Shown: in pieces, positions 14,691 to 23,509 of the stretch
Numbering within the stretch: the stretch's first letter is position 1
Layout: each line of letters begins with the position of its first letter
DNA from: WVZL01 sp041862375
GTDB lineage: Bacteria > Acidobacteriota > Aminicenantia > Aminicenantales > Aminicenantaceae
DNA length: 31,046 nt
Direction of reading: 5' to 3'
NCBI GenBank assembly: GCA_041862375.1
Contig: JBGVTE010000057.1
Span: 1 to 31,046, forward strand
Position numbers and translations under genes: made by a program
The notes under the pieces: generated by a model
The model's input: only the letters and a program-made list of their open reading frames with translations
What the model was told of the DNA's origin: nothing
Database searches by the model: none

Positions 14691-16868
14691 ATGAATTCAT
14701 TAAAAAAGTTTTTAAATTTGTCGCTGATTTTCATCATTTTTCTTCTTGCGATAAGGCTTTTTACACCCGTTGGTTTAGGCCAGGAAAAGGCTCCAGGTCC
14801 TCGGCCTGAAGAGAACTTGCTCAAGCTATTGGGTATCAGCCCATCCGCTGAATCCGTTGATTATGTCCTGAACAAAACTCAATTCCAGCTCCATACCCTG
14901 CTTACTGAACAGCGGCATCAAAAAACATGGAGTCTAAGCGAGATAATAAAAAAGGATTGCCAGGCAGGACTGGAAATGCTTTTTTCTGTGGATAAGGATA
15001 TCGAGGATCGCCTTGAAACTCTAGCGCAAGAAAAGGAGATGCTGGAGCAGCTTGTTCTGGCTGTCCAGGAAGCACTGCTCAAAAAGCGTAAAATATATAT
15101 CTATGGCTGTGGCGCGACTGGCCGTCTGGCCAAACAGATGGAAAGCACGTTCTGGCGTCCCTTCTGGAAGAAGATAAAGGGAATGAAAAAAATCTGGTCC
15201 AAGATCAAGCCCCACATCGCGGACTCGGTTGAGGATCAGCTCATCGGGGAGATGACGGGTGGTGATCGGGCCCTGATCAGTTCCCTTGAGGGATTTGAGG
15301 ACCTTCAGCTTATCGGGCGCCTACAACTCGAAGACCATAAAATAAAGAGGGGGGATGTAGTTATCTGTGTAACCGAAGGAGGTGAAACTTCATCTGTTAT
15401 CGGTACCATACTGACAGCCCTAGACCAATGGAAGAAGCGAAGTGCTTATAAGCCTCAAGAAGCCAGAAAGAGGCTCTATTTTGTCTTCAACAATCCTGAT
15501 GAAAGGCTTCGTCCTTTTAATCGGAGTCGAAAAGTCCTTGAAGATGAGGGGATTACCAAGATCAATCTGACCACAGGGCCTCAGGCTATAACTGGTTCTA
15601 CCCGCATGCAGGCAACTACGATCGAAACTTTCTTCATCGGCAATATTCTCCAAGCTGCTCTTGAGCGAACGCTTAGACAATTTCTCTCAAAGAAAGAAAT
15701 GTCAAAGATTGGATTCAACGGGAAGCTTAGTTTGGAAGAGAAGCTCAAGGGATTCTCGACTATTCTCAGGGAAATTAAAGAGCATATGCCCTCGATAGCC
15801 AAATTCACAGAACTTGAAGCTCGTACATATGATGCAGGGCATTTCTCCACTTACTTTGCCCAAAAGGGCCTTATTACTGTATTTATTGATAGTACCGAGC
15901 GCAGCCCGACATTCCGCCTCTTTCCTCTTGATACGGTGAATGAACCAAAAAGAAAATGCTGGATTCAGGTCTGGACACCAGCATCAAGCCTCAAGGATGC
16001 CTGGCGGGCTTTTCTCGGCCGGCCCTTCAAAGGACTTAATGCTGCATTCTACAGAAAACCTTTTGAGGAAGAGATAAGAGACCCTTACCTCAAAAGGGCA
16101 GCCATCGAGAGCCTTAAACATGCAGGAGATGAGCAACAGTTTCTGTATGATTTTTCTTTCTCTGAGCTCAACCTGAAAAAAAGAGGCCCTGAGCAAGGTG
16201 ATTTGGGAGTAGTGGTTTGCATGACTCCCGAGGAAGAAGAGCTTAAACAGGATAGATCTTCTTTCCGAAAATACATTGATCTCTTCTTGAAAAAGGAAGC
16301 GAGAGCAGCTCTTATTCTTGTTACAGATAAATCATCAAAAGAAGTATCCAACCTTATCTCTAAAATTCCTCATTTTGATGAAGAAGGAAAAGATTCTCTT
16401 ATAGTGCTAGAAATAAAAGACAGAAATGATCCTTTCAGTCTAAATAAGCAGATAGCTCTTAAAGTCCTGCTAAATACTCACTCAACAGGGGTTATGGCGC
16501 GCCTAGGGAAAGTTATCGGAAACACTATGACAAATGTCAGTCCCAGCAACCTCAAGCTCATAGGACGAGCTACCTACCTCATCCAGTCTCATGTGAATGA
16601 CATTGTCAGCCGCCCTCAGTGGGTCAAGCTCTATGGTATCAGGAGGCCAATTTCTTATGGCGAGGCAAATGCTGTCTTGTTTGAAGCTATACGCCATCTA
16701 AAAAACAGAAAAGAGGTAGGCCAGACAGCCGAAGTTGCCCTCTCTATCATCCGTATCCTTGAGTCTCTACGGAGTGGAGAAGGAGTTTCTCAGCGAAAAG
16801 CTCTCGATATTGTTCAGGAAATAGGACTAAGCCAGTATCTTTCTTCTGTCCTGCAAGAATCGAAATAA
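14691..16868 (+). CDS. Exported double-SIS protein, MurQ/glucokinase-regulatory-protein-like
   Basis: 725 residues with two SIS (sugar phosphate isomerase) domains. The first (about 130-330) has YIYGCGATGRLAKQME, GGDRALISSLEGFED, ICVTEGGETSSVIG and TTGPQAITGSTRMQATTIET, all recognisable from MurQ and GKRP. The second (about 480-640) ends in VMARLGKVIGNTMTNVSPSN, then MurQ-like C-terminal helices (650-715). The first domain looks closer to GKRP (GCGTSGR) than to MurQ, and the MurQ catalytic Glu of DASE is not clearly placed, while the Glu of VEGAED (E200) is. Residues 1-30 look like a signal peptide (two Lys, long hydrophobic run, GLGQEK), unexpected for a family known from the cytoplasm. AGAAGGAAAG precedes the ATG. 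Etherase, sugar-phosphate sensor or other role is undecided. Confidence 0.75.
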   Translation: MNSLKKFLNLSLIFIIFLLAIRLFTPVGLGQEKAPGPRPEENLLKLLGISPSAESVDYVLNKTQFQLHTLLTEQRHQKTWSLSEIIKKDCQAGLEMLFSVDKDIEDRLETLAQEKEMLEQLVLAVQEALLKKRKIYIYGCGATGRLAKQMESTFWRPFWKKIKGMKKIWSKIKPHIADSVEDQLIGEMTGGDRALISSLEGFEDLQLIGRLQLEDHKIKRGDVVICVTEGGETSSVIGTILTALDQWKKRSAYKPQEARKRLYFVFNNPDERLRPFNRSRKVLEDEGITKINLTTGPQAITGSTRMQATTIETFFIGNILQAALERTLRQFLSKKEMSKIGFNGKLSLEEKLKGFSTILREIKEHMPSIAKFTELEARTYDAGHFSTYFAQKGLITVFIDSTERSPTFRLFPLDTVNEPKRKCWIQVWTPASSLKDAWRAFLGRPFKGLNAAFYRKPFEEEIRDPYLKRAAIESLKHAGDEQQFLYDFSFSELNLKKRGPEQGDLGVVVCMTPEEEELKQDRSSFRKYIDLFLKKEARAALILVTDKSSKEVSNLISKIPHFDEEGKDSLIVLEIKDRNDPFSLNKQIALKVLLNTHSTGVMARLGKVIGNTMTNVSPSNLKLIGRATYLIQSHVNDIVSRPQWVKLYGIRRPISYGEANAVLFEAIRHLKNRKEVGQTAEVALSIIRILESLRSGEGVSQRKALDIVQEIGLSQYLSSVLQESK

Positions 16869-16935
16869 GAAAACAGATGTAAGCGGTCACAAAAATGTCA
16901 CAGCGGAAATTAGGGTGATTTTAATGCTTGTAATG

Positions 16936-16951
16936 ATATTGAAAAATATCT
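16936..16951. terminator. Weak hairpin between convergent genes
   Basis: GATATT and AATATC can pair across a 4-base loop in the 96-base gap between two convergent genes. The stem is short and AT-rich with no U run, so it is at best a poor bidirectional terminator. Confidence 0.15.
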
Positions 16952-16964
16952 AATGGCTTGTCCT

Positions 16965-17924
16965 TCAGTAAACGTCAGGAAATTTGTGTTTTCTGTTCCC
17001 AAAAGTGATCTGAAAACGATTTGTGCTATCGGAATTGATTACACAGAGATGCCAATGCCCTTCCCGCTCCTCGAATCTAGAAAAATAGATCCTTTTCCCG
17101 TCACTAGACCAGGTAGGATGATAGTCACTATGATCAGGATCATTTGTCAGATTATTAATATCTGAGCCGTCAGGTCTCATTAGGCAAATATCAGTATGCT
17201 TTTCCTTTGCTGAAACAAATGCTATCCAATTGCCATCCGGAGACCAGTCAGGTCTGCAATTTCCGAGACCAGTCAATTTTGTGATATTTTTAGTGGAAAG
17301 ATCCAATAAAGCGACAAACCAGCCGTTCCCCCTGTTTCCTGTAAAGGCAATAGTACTTCCATCTGGTGACCAATCAGGGAGGGAATTCTTCCCAGGTGTA
17401 TCTGTCAACCGGATTATAACTTTTTTCTGGAGATCAAATTTTGCCAGTTCTAGTTCACCCCATATATCTGTCTCAAAGACAATCGTCTTTCCATCTGGAG
17501 CCCAGCAGGGATTCAAGAAATTTCCATCTTCCTTGAAAGCTCTTTCGATCTTCCTCGTTTCCAGAGTCATTATATATAGCTGCCACTTGTTTTCCGGTGC
17601 AGCCATGTAGAGGATCTTCTTACCGTCAGGAGAAAACACAGGATATCTTTTTGGGAAGTTATTTTCAGTCAATCTCCTGATGCCTGATTGTGATAATAAG
17701 TACAAATCTGCAATTTCATCTTCCCCAGACTGAAATACTAATTGCTCAGAAAATCCTGGAGGGAGCTTGTAAGATATCTGGGAGGATCCAACATTTTGGA
17801 AAGAAAATGAGTTCTTCTCCCAGATTTTTCTATTCTGATGAAGAAGGCCACTTGTTAAAAAAACTACCAGAAAAATCAAAGTCATAAGCATCAGCATAAT
17901 GAATTTTTTTCTGAAAATTTTCAA
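16965..17924 (-). CDS. TolB-like PD40 beta-propeller, membrane-anchored or secreted
   Basis: 319 residues with an N-terminal hydrophobic segment (FIMLMLMTLIFLVVFLTSGLL, about 8-28) that is a signal anchor or signal peptide, followed by six PD40/TolB-type blades. Each blade has the WSPDGxxIxF-like core (FSPDGKKILY, WAPDGKTIVF, WSPDGSTIAF, WSPDGNWIAF, WSSDGKRIYF) and a strand ending RLT or NLT. Such propellers bind proteins or act as sensors outside the cytoplasm. No catalytic peptidase domain is attached. The start is TTG at 17924 with GAGGAG ten bases upstream; an internal ATG at 17897 is possible but would cut the basic n-region. Convergent with the SIS protein gene. Confidence 0.82.
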   Translation of the reverse strand: MKIFRKKFIMLMLMTLIFLVVFLTSGLLHQNRKIWEKNSFSFQNVGSSQISYKLPPGFSEQLVFQSGEDEIADLYLLSQSGIRRLTENNFPKRYPVFSPDGKKILYMAAPENKWQLYIMTLETRKIERAFKEDGNFLNPCWAPDGKTIVFETDIWGELELAKFDLQKKVIIRLTDTPGKNSLPDWSPDGSTIAFTGNRGNGWFVALLDLSTKNITKLTGLGNCRPDWSPDGNWIAFVSAKEKHTDICLMRPDGSDINNLTNDPDHSDYHPTWSSDGKRIYFSRFEEREGHWHLCVINSDSTNRFQITFGNRKHKFPDVY

Positions 17925-18126
17925 TTCAGTCTATCTCCTCTTTTGAAGCTGATTCTATTAAATTCTCTTTGATTTAATAAAAACCATTAACAAAAAACCT
18001 GCAGGTAAAACTAGGCATTTCATGTCTTAATCACGTCTTTTTCATAATATAACATTTTATGACTGACATCAACTCCCCTTATTGCCTCATGAAAAAATTT
18101 TAACATAAGTGTATAGTTGTCCCAAC

Positions 18127-18363
18127 TTAGATCTTACCGGGCATTGATAGCATTTTAAAATGTCTGGTTTTTAAAATTGCGATTCTATAAGCCTCCGTCA
18201 TTATCGCCCCGAGTTGTTTTCATAGAAGGAATTTCCGTTTTTTAGATGGAATACTTCCACTCTTTTTTATTAAAATATCACATGCTAAATCCTTTAGGTT
18301 TTTTATATCAGGAAATAAATGCTTAAATACTTTTCCTTGAATTGCAAGGATCAAAAAGATACT
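18127..18363 (-). pseudogene. Possible gene remnant with one in-frame TGA
   Basis: Within the 466-base spacer 17925-18390, one minus-strand frame stays open from 18363 to a TAA at 18127-18129, broken only by TGA at 18220-18222. The reading gives protein-like text such as QGKVFKHLFPDIKNLKDLA before the stop and KQLGAIMTEAYRIAILKTRH after it. There is no start codon at the head of the frame. I do not recognise the family. Chance is possible in 79 codons, so confidence is low. The rest of the spacer shows nothing clear. Confidence 0.3.
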
Positions 18364-18390
18364 CTATTGAAATAAAAAGGTATTTATTGA

Positions 18391-19371
18391 ATGAGTGATA
18401 AAGAAATGTCCCATGGTATAGACGTAAAAAAAGAGGCTTTAGAAGCAGAGAAAAGAATTAGAAAATACATCAGGGAAACACCAGTGGAGTATTCTCCCTA
18501 TTTTAGTAGTTTGGGAAAGTGCAAGATTTTCCTCAAGTTTGAAAATTTTCAATTAACCGGTTCCTTTAAGTTGCGGGGAGCGATGAGCAAAATTCTCTCA
18601 TTATCTGAAAAAGAGAAAGAAGGAGGGGTGATTACAGCTTCATCCGGGAATCATGGTGCAGCCTTTGCCTATTTAGTTAAAAAATTTGGCATAAAGGGAA
18701 CCATATATTTACCTGAAAATGCATCTCCGGCAAAAATTGAAGCGCTCCGTTATTATAATGCAGACATAAAGTTCTATGCCAATGACTGTAACATAACAGA
18801 GATTTTTGCTAGAGAAACTGCCGAGAAGAATAACCAGATATTCATTTCCCCCTACAATGATCTAAAAGTCATTGGCGGTCAAGCAACGATTGGAATCGAA
18901 CTGTCAAAGCAAATCAAAAGAATAGATACTATTCTTGTCCCCATCGGTGGTGGGAGCCTAATCGCAGGAATAGCAGGATACTTAAAGTCCATTGATAGAG
19001 ACGTTGAGATAATCGGGTGCCAGCCTGAAAATTCGCCAGTAATGTATGAATCAATTAAGGCCGGAAAGATTATTGAAGTGGAATGGAAACCTTCAATTTC
19101 CGACGGGACAGTCGGGGGTATCGAAGAAGGTGCAATTACTTTTGATATCTGCAGGGATTATGTTGATGATTACATCCTCGTTACAGAGGATGAAATTAAA
19201 GAAGCCATAAGAATTTTTCTTGATAAGCAGTACATGTTGATCGAAGGCGCTGCTGCCCTTTCAGTTGCTTCTTATTTAAAAGAGAAGGAAAGATTCAAAG
19301 GAAAAAATGTGGTCTTAATCATAAGCGGGTCGAAAATTGGATTAGATACATTAAAAGAAGTATTGTCTTAA
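18391..19371 (+). CDS. Threonine/serine dehydratase-like PLP enzyme
   Basis: Fold-type II PLP enzyme of 326 residues. It has the Schiff-base lysine K60 in GSFKLRGA, SSGNHGAA (84-91) and the phosphate-binding glycine loop PIGGGSLIAG. The length equals catabolic threonine dehydratase (TdcB), serine racemase or threo-3-hydroxyaspartate ammonia-lyase. The C-terminal regulatory ACT domain of biosynthetic IlvA is missing. Most likely it deaminates threonine or serine. AAAAGG precedes the ATG by about 10 bases. It stands alone, convergent with the V-ATPase operon, with no isoleucine genes nearby, which favours a catabolic or racemase role over biosynthesis. Confidence 0.85.
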   Translation: MSDKEMSHGIDVKKEALEAEKRIRKYIRETPVEYSPYFSSLGKCKIFLKFENFQLTGSFKLRGAMSKILSLSEKEKEGGVITASSGNHGAAFAYLVKKFGIKGTIYLPENASPAKIEALRYYNADIKFYANDCNITEIFARETAEKNNQIFISPYNDLKVIGGQATIGIELSKQIKRIDTILVPIGGGSLIAGIAGYLKSIDRDVEIIGCQPENSPVMYESIKAGKIIEVEWKPSISDGTVGGIEEGAITFDICRDYVDDYILVTEDEIKEAIRIFLDKQYMLIEGAAALSVASYLKEKERFKGKNVVLIISGSKIGLDTLKEVLS

Positions 19372-19429
19372 ATATTAATTTCCTGAGTTTCGAATTGCTG
19401 TCATGTACGAGCTATTGCAAAAAACCAGA

Positions 19430-20041
19430 TTAATGAGCTCGGATTATCTCCTTAACCCGCATGAGCTGGACCTGGTAGGAGCGTTCCATCTCTTCGAGGC
19501 GGATTGAGATATAGCTTACCGTCTCTTTGATAGTTGGAATGAGAATATGCTCTAAGGCATTGACCCGGCGCCTTGTGACCTCAATCTCATCAGCAAGAAG
19601 TTCAACTGCCTTCCACAGCCGCGCCAGCTCCATTAAATCCTCGAGAAGTTCTTGTGTTTTCAGTAGACCCACATCCAGCTCGCTCTCGGTGTTGAAGAAG
19701 TCATAATCGGAAATTTCTAATTGTTTTATTTCAAAGCGGGGGATGGATAGATTAAAAATCCTTTCTTTATGAACCTCAAGAGAAATCTTCCCTTCTGGTA
19801 TAAGATTTTCGAGCTCCTTCTTTGAACCACGGGTCCGGGCAAAGGCAAAGGAGATGAAGACTTTTTTGAATTTCGAATTTACTTCTTCCTGAATGTCATA
19901 AAGCTGGCGCATGATTTCCAGGAAGCGGCGCATGATTTCTTCGAGCTTATCCTTGAGAAGCTTATGCCCTCTTTCAGCTAGAAGGAGCCGCCTGCGCAGC
20001 CGCAAAAGCTCCATTCTATTGGGATTAACAGCAAGCTTCAT
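19430..20041 (-). CDS. atpD: V/A-type ATPase subunit D (central stalk)
   Basis: Central rotor shaft that turns inside the A3B3 head. 203 residues made almost wholly of two long alpha-helices, as in the family, with the N-terminal MKLAVNPNRMELLRLRRRL and C-terminal RRVNALEHILIPTIKETVSYI motifs. The start overlaps the subunit B stop by 4 bases. Last gene of the operon; no extra ntpH or ntpJ-like gene follows before the convergent dehydratase. Confidence 0.95.
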   Translation of the reverse strand: MKLAVNPNRMELLRLRRRLLLAERGHKLLKDKLEEIMRRFLEIMRQLYDIQEEVNSKFKKVFISFAFARTRGSKKELENLIPEGKISLEVHKERIFNLSIPRFEIKQLEISDYDFFNTESELDVGLLKTQELLEDLMELARLWKAVELLADEIEVTRRRVNALEHILIPTIKETVSYISIRLEEMERSYQVQLMRVKEIIRAH

Positions 20042-21414
20042 TGTTCCTTGGAATAATATTTTTCCAGATATTCAGGACGAATTCTTTTAAGTTCTGCCCT
20101 GGGAATTGTATGAAGAAGTTTCCAGCCGATGTCCAGAGTCCCGATGACAGTTCGAGATTCAGTCTCGCCTTGCCTGACAAATTCATCCTCAAAGAGGTCA
20201 GAAAATTTCAGATAAATTTTATCTACCTCACTCAAGGCAGCCTCTCCCAGAATCAACGCCAGTTCCCGTGCTTCCTTTCCCCGGGCATAGCAGGCAAAAA
20301 GCTGGTTAAGTACGTCGGCGTGGTCTTCCCTGGTCTTGTCTTTACCGATTCCTTTGTCTTTGAGTCGCGATAGGCTGGGAAGCACATCTATGGGAGGATA
20401 GACTCCTTTCCGGTGGAGTTCCCGGCTGAGCATGATCTGGCCTTCTGTGATGTATCCTGTTAAATCGGCGATGGGATGGGTTTTGTCGTCTTCAGGCATG
20501 GTCAGTATGGGAATGAGGGTAATTGAGCCGCGTTTATCCTTGATCCTGCCTGCTCTTTCGTACATTGAAGCAAGGTCAGTGTAAAGGTAGCCGGGATATC
20601 CTCTCCGTCCTGGAATTTCTTTTCGAGCGGCGGAGATTTCTCTAAGAGCTTCAGCGTAAAACGTCACGTCCACCAGGATAACGAGAACATGCATATCCAG
20701 GTCAAAGGCCAAGTATTCAGCACAGGTTAAAGCCAAGCGCGGTGTGGCAATGCGCTCAATCGAGGGTTCATTGGCAAGGTTAAGAAAGAGAACCGCCCGT
20801 TCCAATGCTCCTGTGTTTCGGAAATCCTCAATGAAAAAATTGGCTTCTTCAAATGTAATTCCCATGCCCCCGAAGACAACAGCAAATTTCTCTTCCTTTC
20901 CCAGAACGGCTGCCTGGCGGGCTATCTGGGCAGCAATCCGGGCATGGGGCAGACCGCTTCCCGAAAACAAGGGAAGCTTCTGTCCCCTTACGAGAGGATT
21001 CATGCCGTCGATAGTGGAGATTCCAGTTTGGATGAACTCAGAGGGGTAATCCCGTGCATCTGGGTTTATGGGATTTCCGCCGATATCGATCATTTTCTGG
21101 GCAATGATCTGGGGACCGTGGTCTTTTGGTTTTCCCGAGCCATCGAAAATACGACCGATGATTTCCTCTGAAACACCAAGCTGCTGGGAATGTCCTAAAA
21201 ATCTGACCCGGGATTTATCAACATCGAGCCCAACAGTTCCTTCAAAAACCTGGACGATGGCTTGTTCAGTAGAGATATCGAGTACTGTTCCATGGCGAAG
21301 GTAGCCCTCAGCAGTCTCTACTTCTACTAATTCTCCGTATTTTACATCGCTAATTTTTTCTACAATAAGCAAAGGCCCTACAATGTTAGAGACAGTTATA
21401 TACTCCTTATACAT
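20038..21414 (-). CDS. atpB: V/A-type ATPase subunit B
   Basis: Non-catalytic nucleotide-binding-type subunit of the A3B3 hexamer, 458 residues from the ATG at 21414 (a GTG directly before it is an alternative). Lacks a Walker A loop, as expected, and shows GSGLPHARIAAQIARQA, FFIEDFRNTGALERAVLFLN, the signature PGRRGYPGYLYTDLASMYERAG and LPSLSRLKDKGIG. AGAGG lies 5 bases before the ATG. It is separated from subunit A by a short gap and overlaps D. Confidence 0.96.
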   Translation of the reverse strand: MYKEYITVSNIVGPLLIVEKISDVKYGELVEVETAEGYLRHGTVLDISTEQAIVQVFEGTVGLDVDKSRVRFLGHSQQLGVSEEIIGRIFDGSGKPKDHGPQIIAQKMIDIGGNPINPDARDYPSEFIQTGISTIDGMNPLVRGQKLPLFSGSGLPHARIAAQIARQAAVLGKEEKFAVVFGGMGITFEEANFFIEDFRNTGALERAVLFLNLANEPSIERIATPRLALTCAEYLAFDLDMHVLVILVDVTFYAEALREISAARKEIPGRRGYPGYLYTDLASMYERAGRIKDKRGSITLIPILTMPEDDKTHPIADLTGYITEGQIMLSRELHRKGVYPPIDVLPSLSRLKDKGIGKDKTREDHADVLNQLFACYARGKEARELALILGEAALSEVDKIYLKFSDLFEDEFVRQGETESRTVIGTLDIGWKLLHTIPRAELKRIRPEYLEKYYSKEQ

Positions 21415-21423
21415 CACAACCTC

Positions 21424-23181
21424 TCATTCTTTGCTCTGGAGCATCTCCTTGAAAGCCTCATCAACTTTAATGTATGTGTCGAGAATCTCGTCATCTTTTT
21501 CAGGATGGAATTTCATCTTTGAAATATTCTCTCGGACTTCAAGGTCTAAGATTTCTTGTAAGCCTCTGCCTTCTTCAAGGGCCTTGAGGCCAGAATGATG
21601 AAAGTGTAATATTGTCCGCAGTATCAAATACTGCTTTCTCATCGAAGTGTAAGTATCTTGGGAGTGAAAGGCATTTTGATGGAGAAAATCTTCTCGAATG
21701 GAACGGGCAGACTCAAGGATAAGACGCTCTTTGGCCGAAAGAGATTCAACGCCTACAAGACGGGCGATTTCCAAGAGCTCTGACTCCTGTTCGAGCAGAT
21801 GCATTGCATCCTGCTTGAGGTCTGTAAATTCCTCAGCTATGTTGGAGTTGAGGTAATCTTTAATGTTCTCGCTGTAAAGGCTGTAGCTCAGGAGCCAATT
21901 TATTGCAGGGAAATGTCTCATGTTTGCCAGCTTGTCATCAAGCGCCCAAAATACCTTAACCACTTTGAGCGTTGATTGAACTACAGGATCGGACAGATCT
22001 CCTCCGGGGGGAGAGACGGCGCCTATAACACTCAGCGCTCCTAACCTTTTGTCAGTACCCAAACAGATAACTTTTCCCGCTCGCTCATAAAACTCAGCAA
22101 TGCGGCTGGCAAGGTATGCGGGATAGCCTTCTTCGCCAGGCATCTCTTCCATTCGCCCTGAAATCTCCCTCAATGCCTCAGCCCAACGGCTCGTGGAATC
22201 AGCCATAAGAGCTACTGAATAGCCCATGTCCCTGAAATACTCAGCAATAGTCATTCCTGTATAAATAGAGGCCTCCCGTGCTGCCACTGGCATGTTTGAG
22301 GTATTGGCAATGATGACAGTTCTTTCTAGGAGCGGGCGTCCTGTGTTAGGATCTTTCAATTCTGGAAAGCTGAGAAGAAGGTCAGCCACCTCGTTCCCCC
22401 TTTCCCCGCAGGCTACAAAAACTATTATTTGCGCGTCTGACCATTTAGAAAGCTGATGCTGGACTACAGTCTTGCCGCTGCCAAAGGGACCAGGCACACA
22501 AGCTGTTCCCCCTTTAGCAAGAGGAAAGAGGGTATCGAGAACTCTTTGACCTGTCGTAAGAGGCTCATCGGGCATGAGTCGCTCGTTGACATCCCGGTGC
22601 CTGCGTATAGACCACGTCTGGTACATCTTAATATCTTTCAAATCAGTCTTGGTCTGGATTCTGGCCACAGTTTCCTCAACGTTGAACTTTCCTTTCTTAA
22701 TCTCCACAACCTTTCCTTCTGAGCCAGGAGGTACCATGACTTTATGCTTAACAAGAGGTGTTTCATTGACTTCTCCTAGAAAATCTCCGGCCTCAATCAT
22801 TTGATTCTTAGCAACAAAAGGTTCAAACGCCCATTTTTTATTTCGGTCGAGGGAAGGTAGCTCTATGCCTCTTGTAACAAAATCTCCTTCTTGAACTCTG
22901 ATGATATCTAGAGGTCTCTGGATGCCATCATAGATGGAACTAATCAGGCCCGGCCCTAGCTCAACACTCAAAGGCTTTCCAGTAAGGAGAATGGGTTCCC
23001 CTGGCCCAATACCAGTAGTATCTTCGTAAACCTGGACAAAAGCCCTATCTTCTTGTAATTCGATGATTTCACCTATAAGTCCCAGCTTCCCAACTTTGAC
23101 CATGTCATACATTTTAGCCCCTAGGCAATCAGAGGCCACGACAAGGGGGCCGGCAACGCGAATTATTTTACCTTCTTTCAT
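21424..23181 (-). CDS. atpA: V/A-type ATPase catalytic subunit A
   Basis: Catalytic ATPase subunit of the soluble head, 585 residues. Walker A is GPFGSGKT (231-238). The long insert typical of A subunits (about 110-190, non-homologous region) precedes it, and ALMADSTSRWAEALREISGR and PGEEGYPAYLASRIAEFYERAG form the active-site region. C-terminal helices complete the family length. The start overlaps the F gene by 14 bases. The GPFGSGKT loop is the archaeal/bacterial V-type form rather than F-type GGAGVGKT. Confidence 0.97.
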   Translation of the reverse strand: MKEGKIIRVAGPLVVASDCLGAKMYDMVKVGKLGLIGEIIELQEDRAFVQVYEDTTGIGPGEPILLTGKPLSVELGPGLISSIYDGIQRPLDIIRVQEGDFVTRGIELPSLDRNKKWAFEPFVAKNQMIEAGDFLGEVNETPLVKHKVMVPPGSEGKVVEIKKGKFNVEETVARIQTKTDLKDIKMYQTWSIRRHRDVNERLMPDEPLTTGQRVLDTLFPLAKGGTACVPGPFGSGKTVVQHQLSKWSDAQIIVFVACGERGNEVADLLLSFPELKDPNTGRPLLERTVIIANTSNMPVAAREASIYTGMTIAEYFRDMGYSVALMADSTSRWAEALREISGRMEEMPGEEGYPAYLASRIAEFYERAGKVICLGTDKRLGALSVIGAVSPPGGDLSDPVVQSTLKVVKVFWALDDKLANMRHFPAINWLLSYSLYSENIKDYLNSNIAEEFTDLKQDAMHLLEQESELLEIARLVGVESLSAKERLILESARSIREDFLHQNAFHSQDTYTSMRKQYLILRTILHFHHSGLKALEEGRGLQEILDLEVRENISKMKFHPEKDDEILDTYIKVDEAFKEMLQSKE

Positions 23182-23509
23182 CTCCTTCCTTTCTTCTCAT
23201 TAAAGAATCTGAACCCGTGGCTTTAATGGCTGTCTCCTTCATTATACTTTTTATTTGGTCTGGCACTTCTCTGTAGTCGTTAAAGCCCACCACCACAGGA
23301 CAAAATTTCTTTTCTAATTCCTTCCGCTCTTTTTTCAATGGCTCAAGAAAGCTCTGGTGCAGGAGACAGAGAGCAAAATTCTCCTTTTCTAATGTCTCCA
23401 TAATTTCCTTGGCCTCCTCTATGCTTTTCGGAGAAAACACTTTTATTCCCAGAGCTCTGAAAGCAAAAACTATATTTTCGTCTCCCACTATAGCTACCTT
23501 CTCAAACAT
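23168..23509 (-). CDS. atpF: V/A-type ATPase subunit F
   Basis: Small Rossmann-like subunit bound to the central stalk. It starts MFEKVAIVGDENIVFAFRALG, the expected N-terminal strand and loop of subunit F (NtpG in Enterococcus). The ATG at 23509 gives 113 residues and the canonical terminus; an upstream in-frame GTG at 23518 would add three residues and has AAGGA closer to it. Overlaps the end of subunit C and the start of subunit A. Confidence 0.9.
   Translation of the reverse strand: MFEKVAIVGDENIVFAFRALGIKVFSPKSIEEAKEIMETLEKENFALCLLHQSFLEPLKKERKELEKKFCPVVVGFNDYREVPDQIKSIMKETAIKATGSDSLMRRKEGDERR

Noticed and set aside
18337..18365. Promoter TTGAAT-17-TACTCT before the dehydratase gene
   Set aside because: The -10 match is weak and the RNA start would fall almost on the ribosome site.
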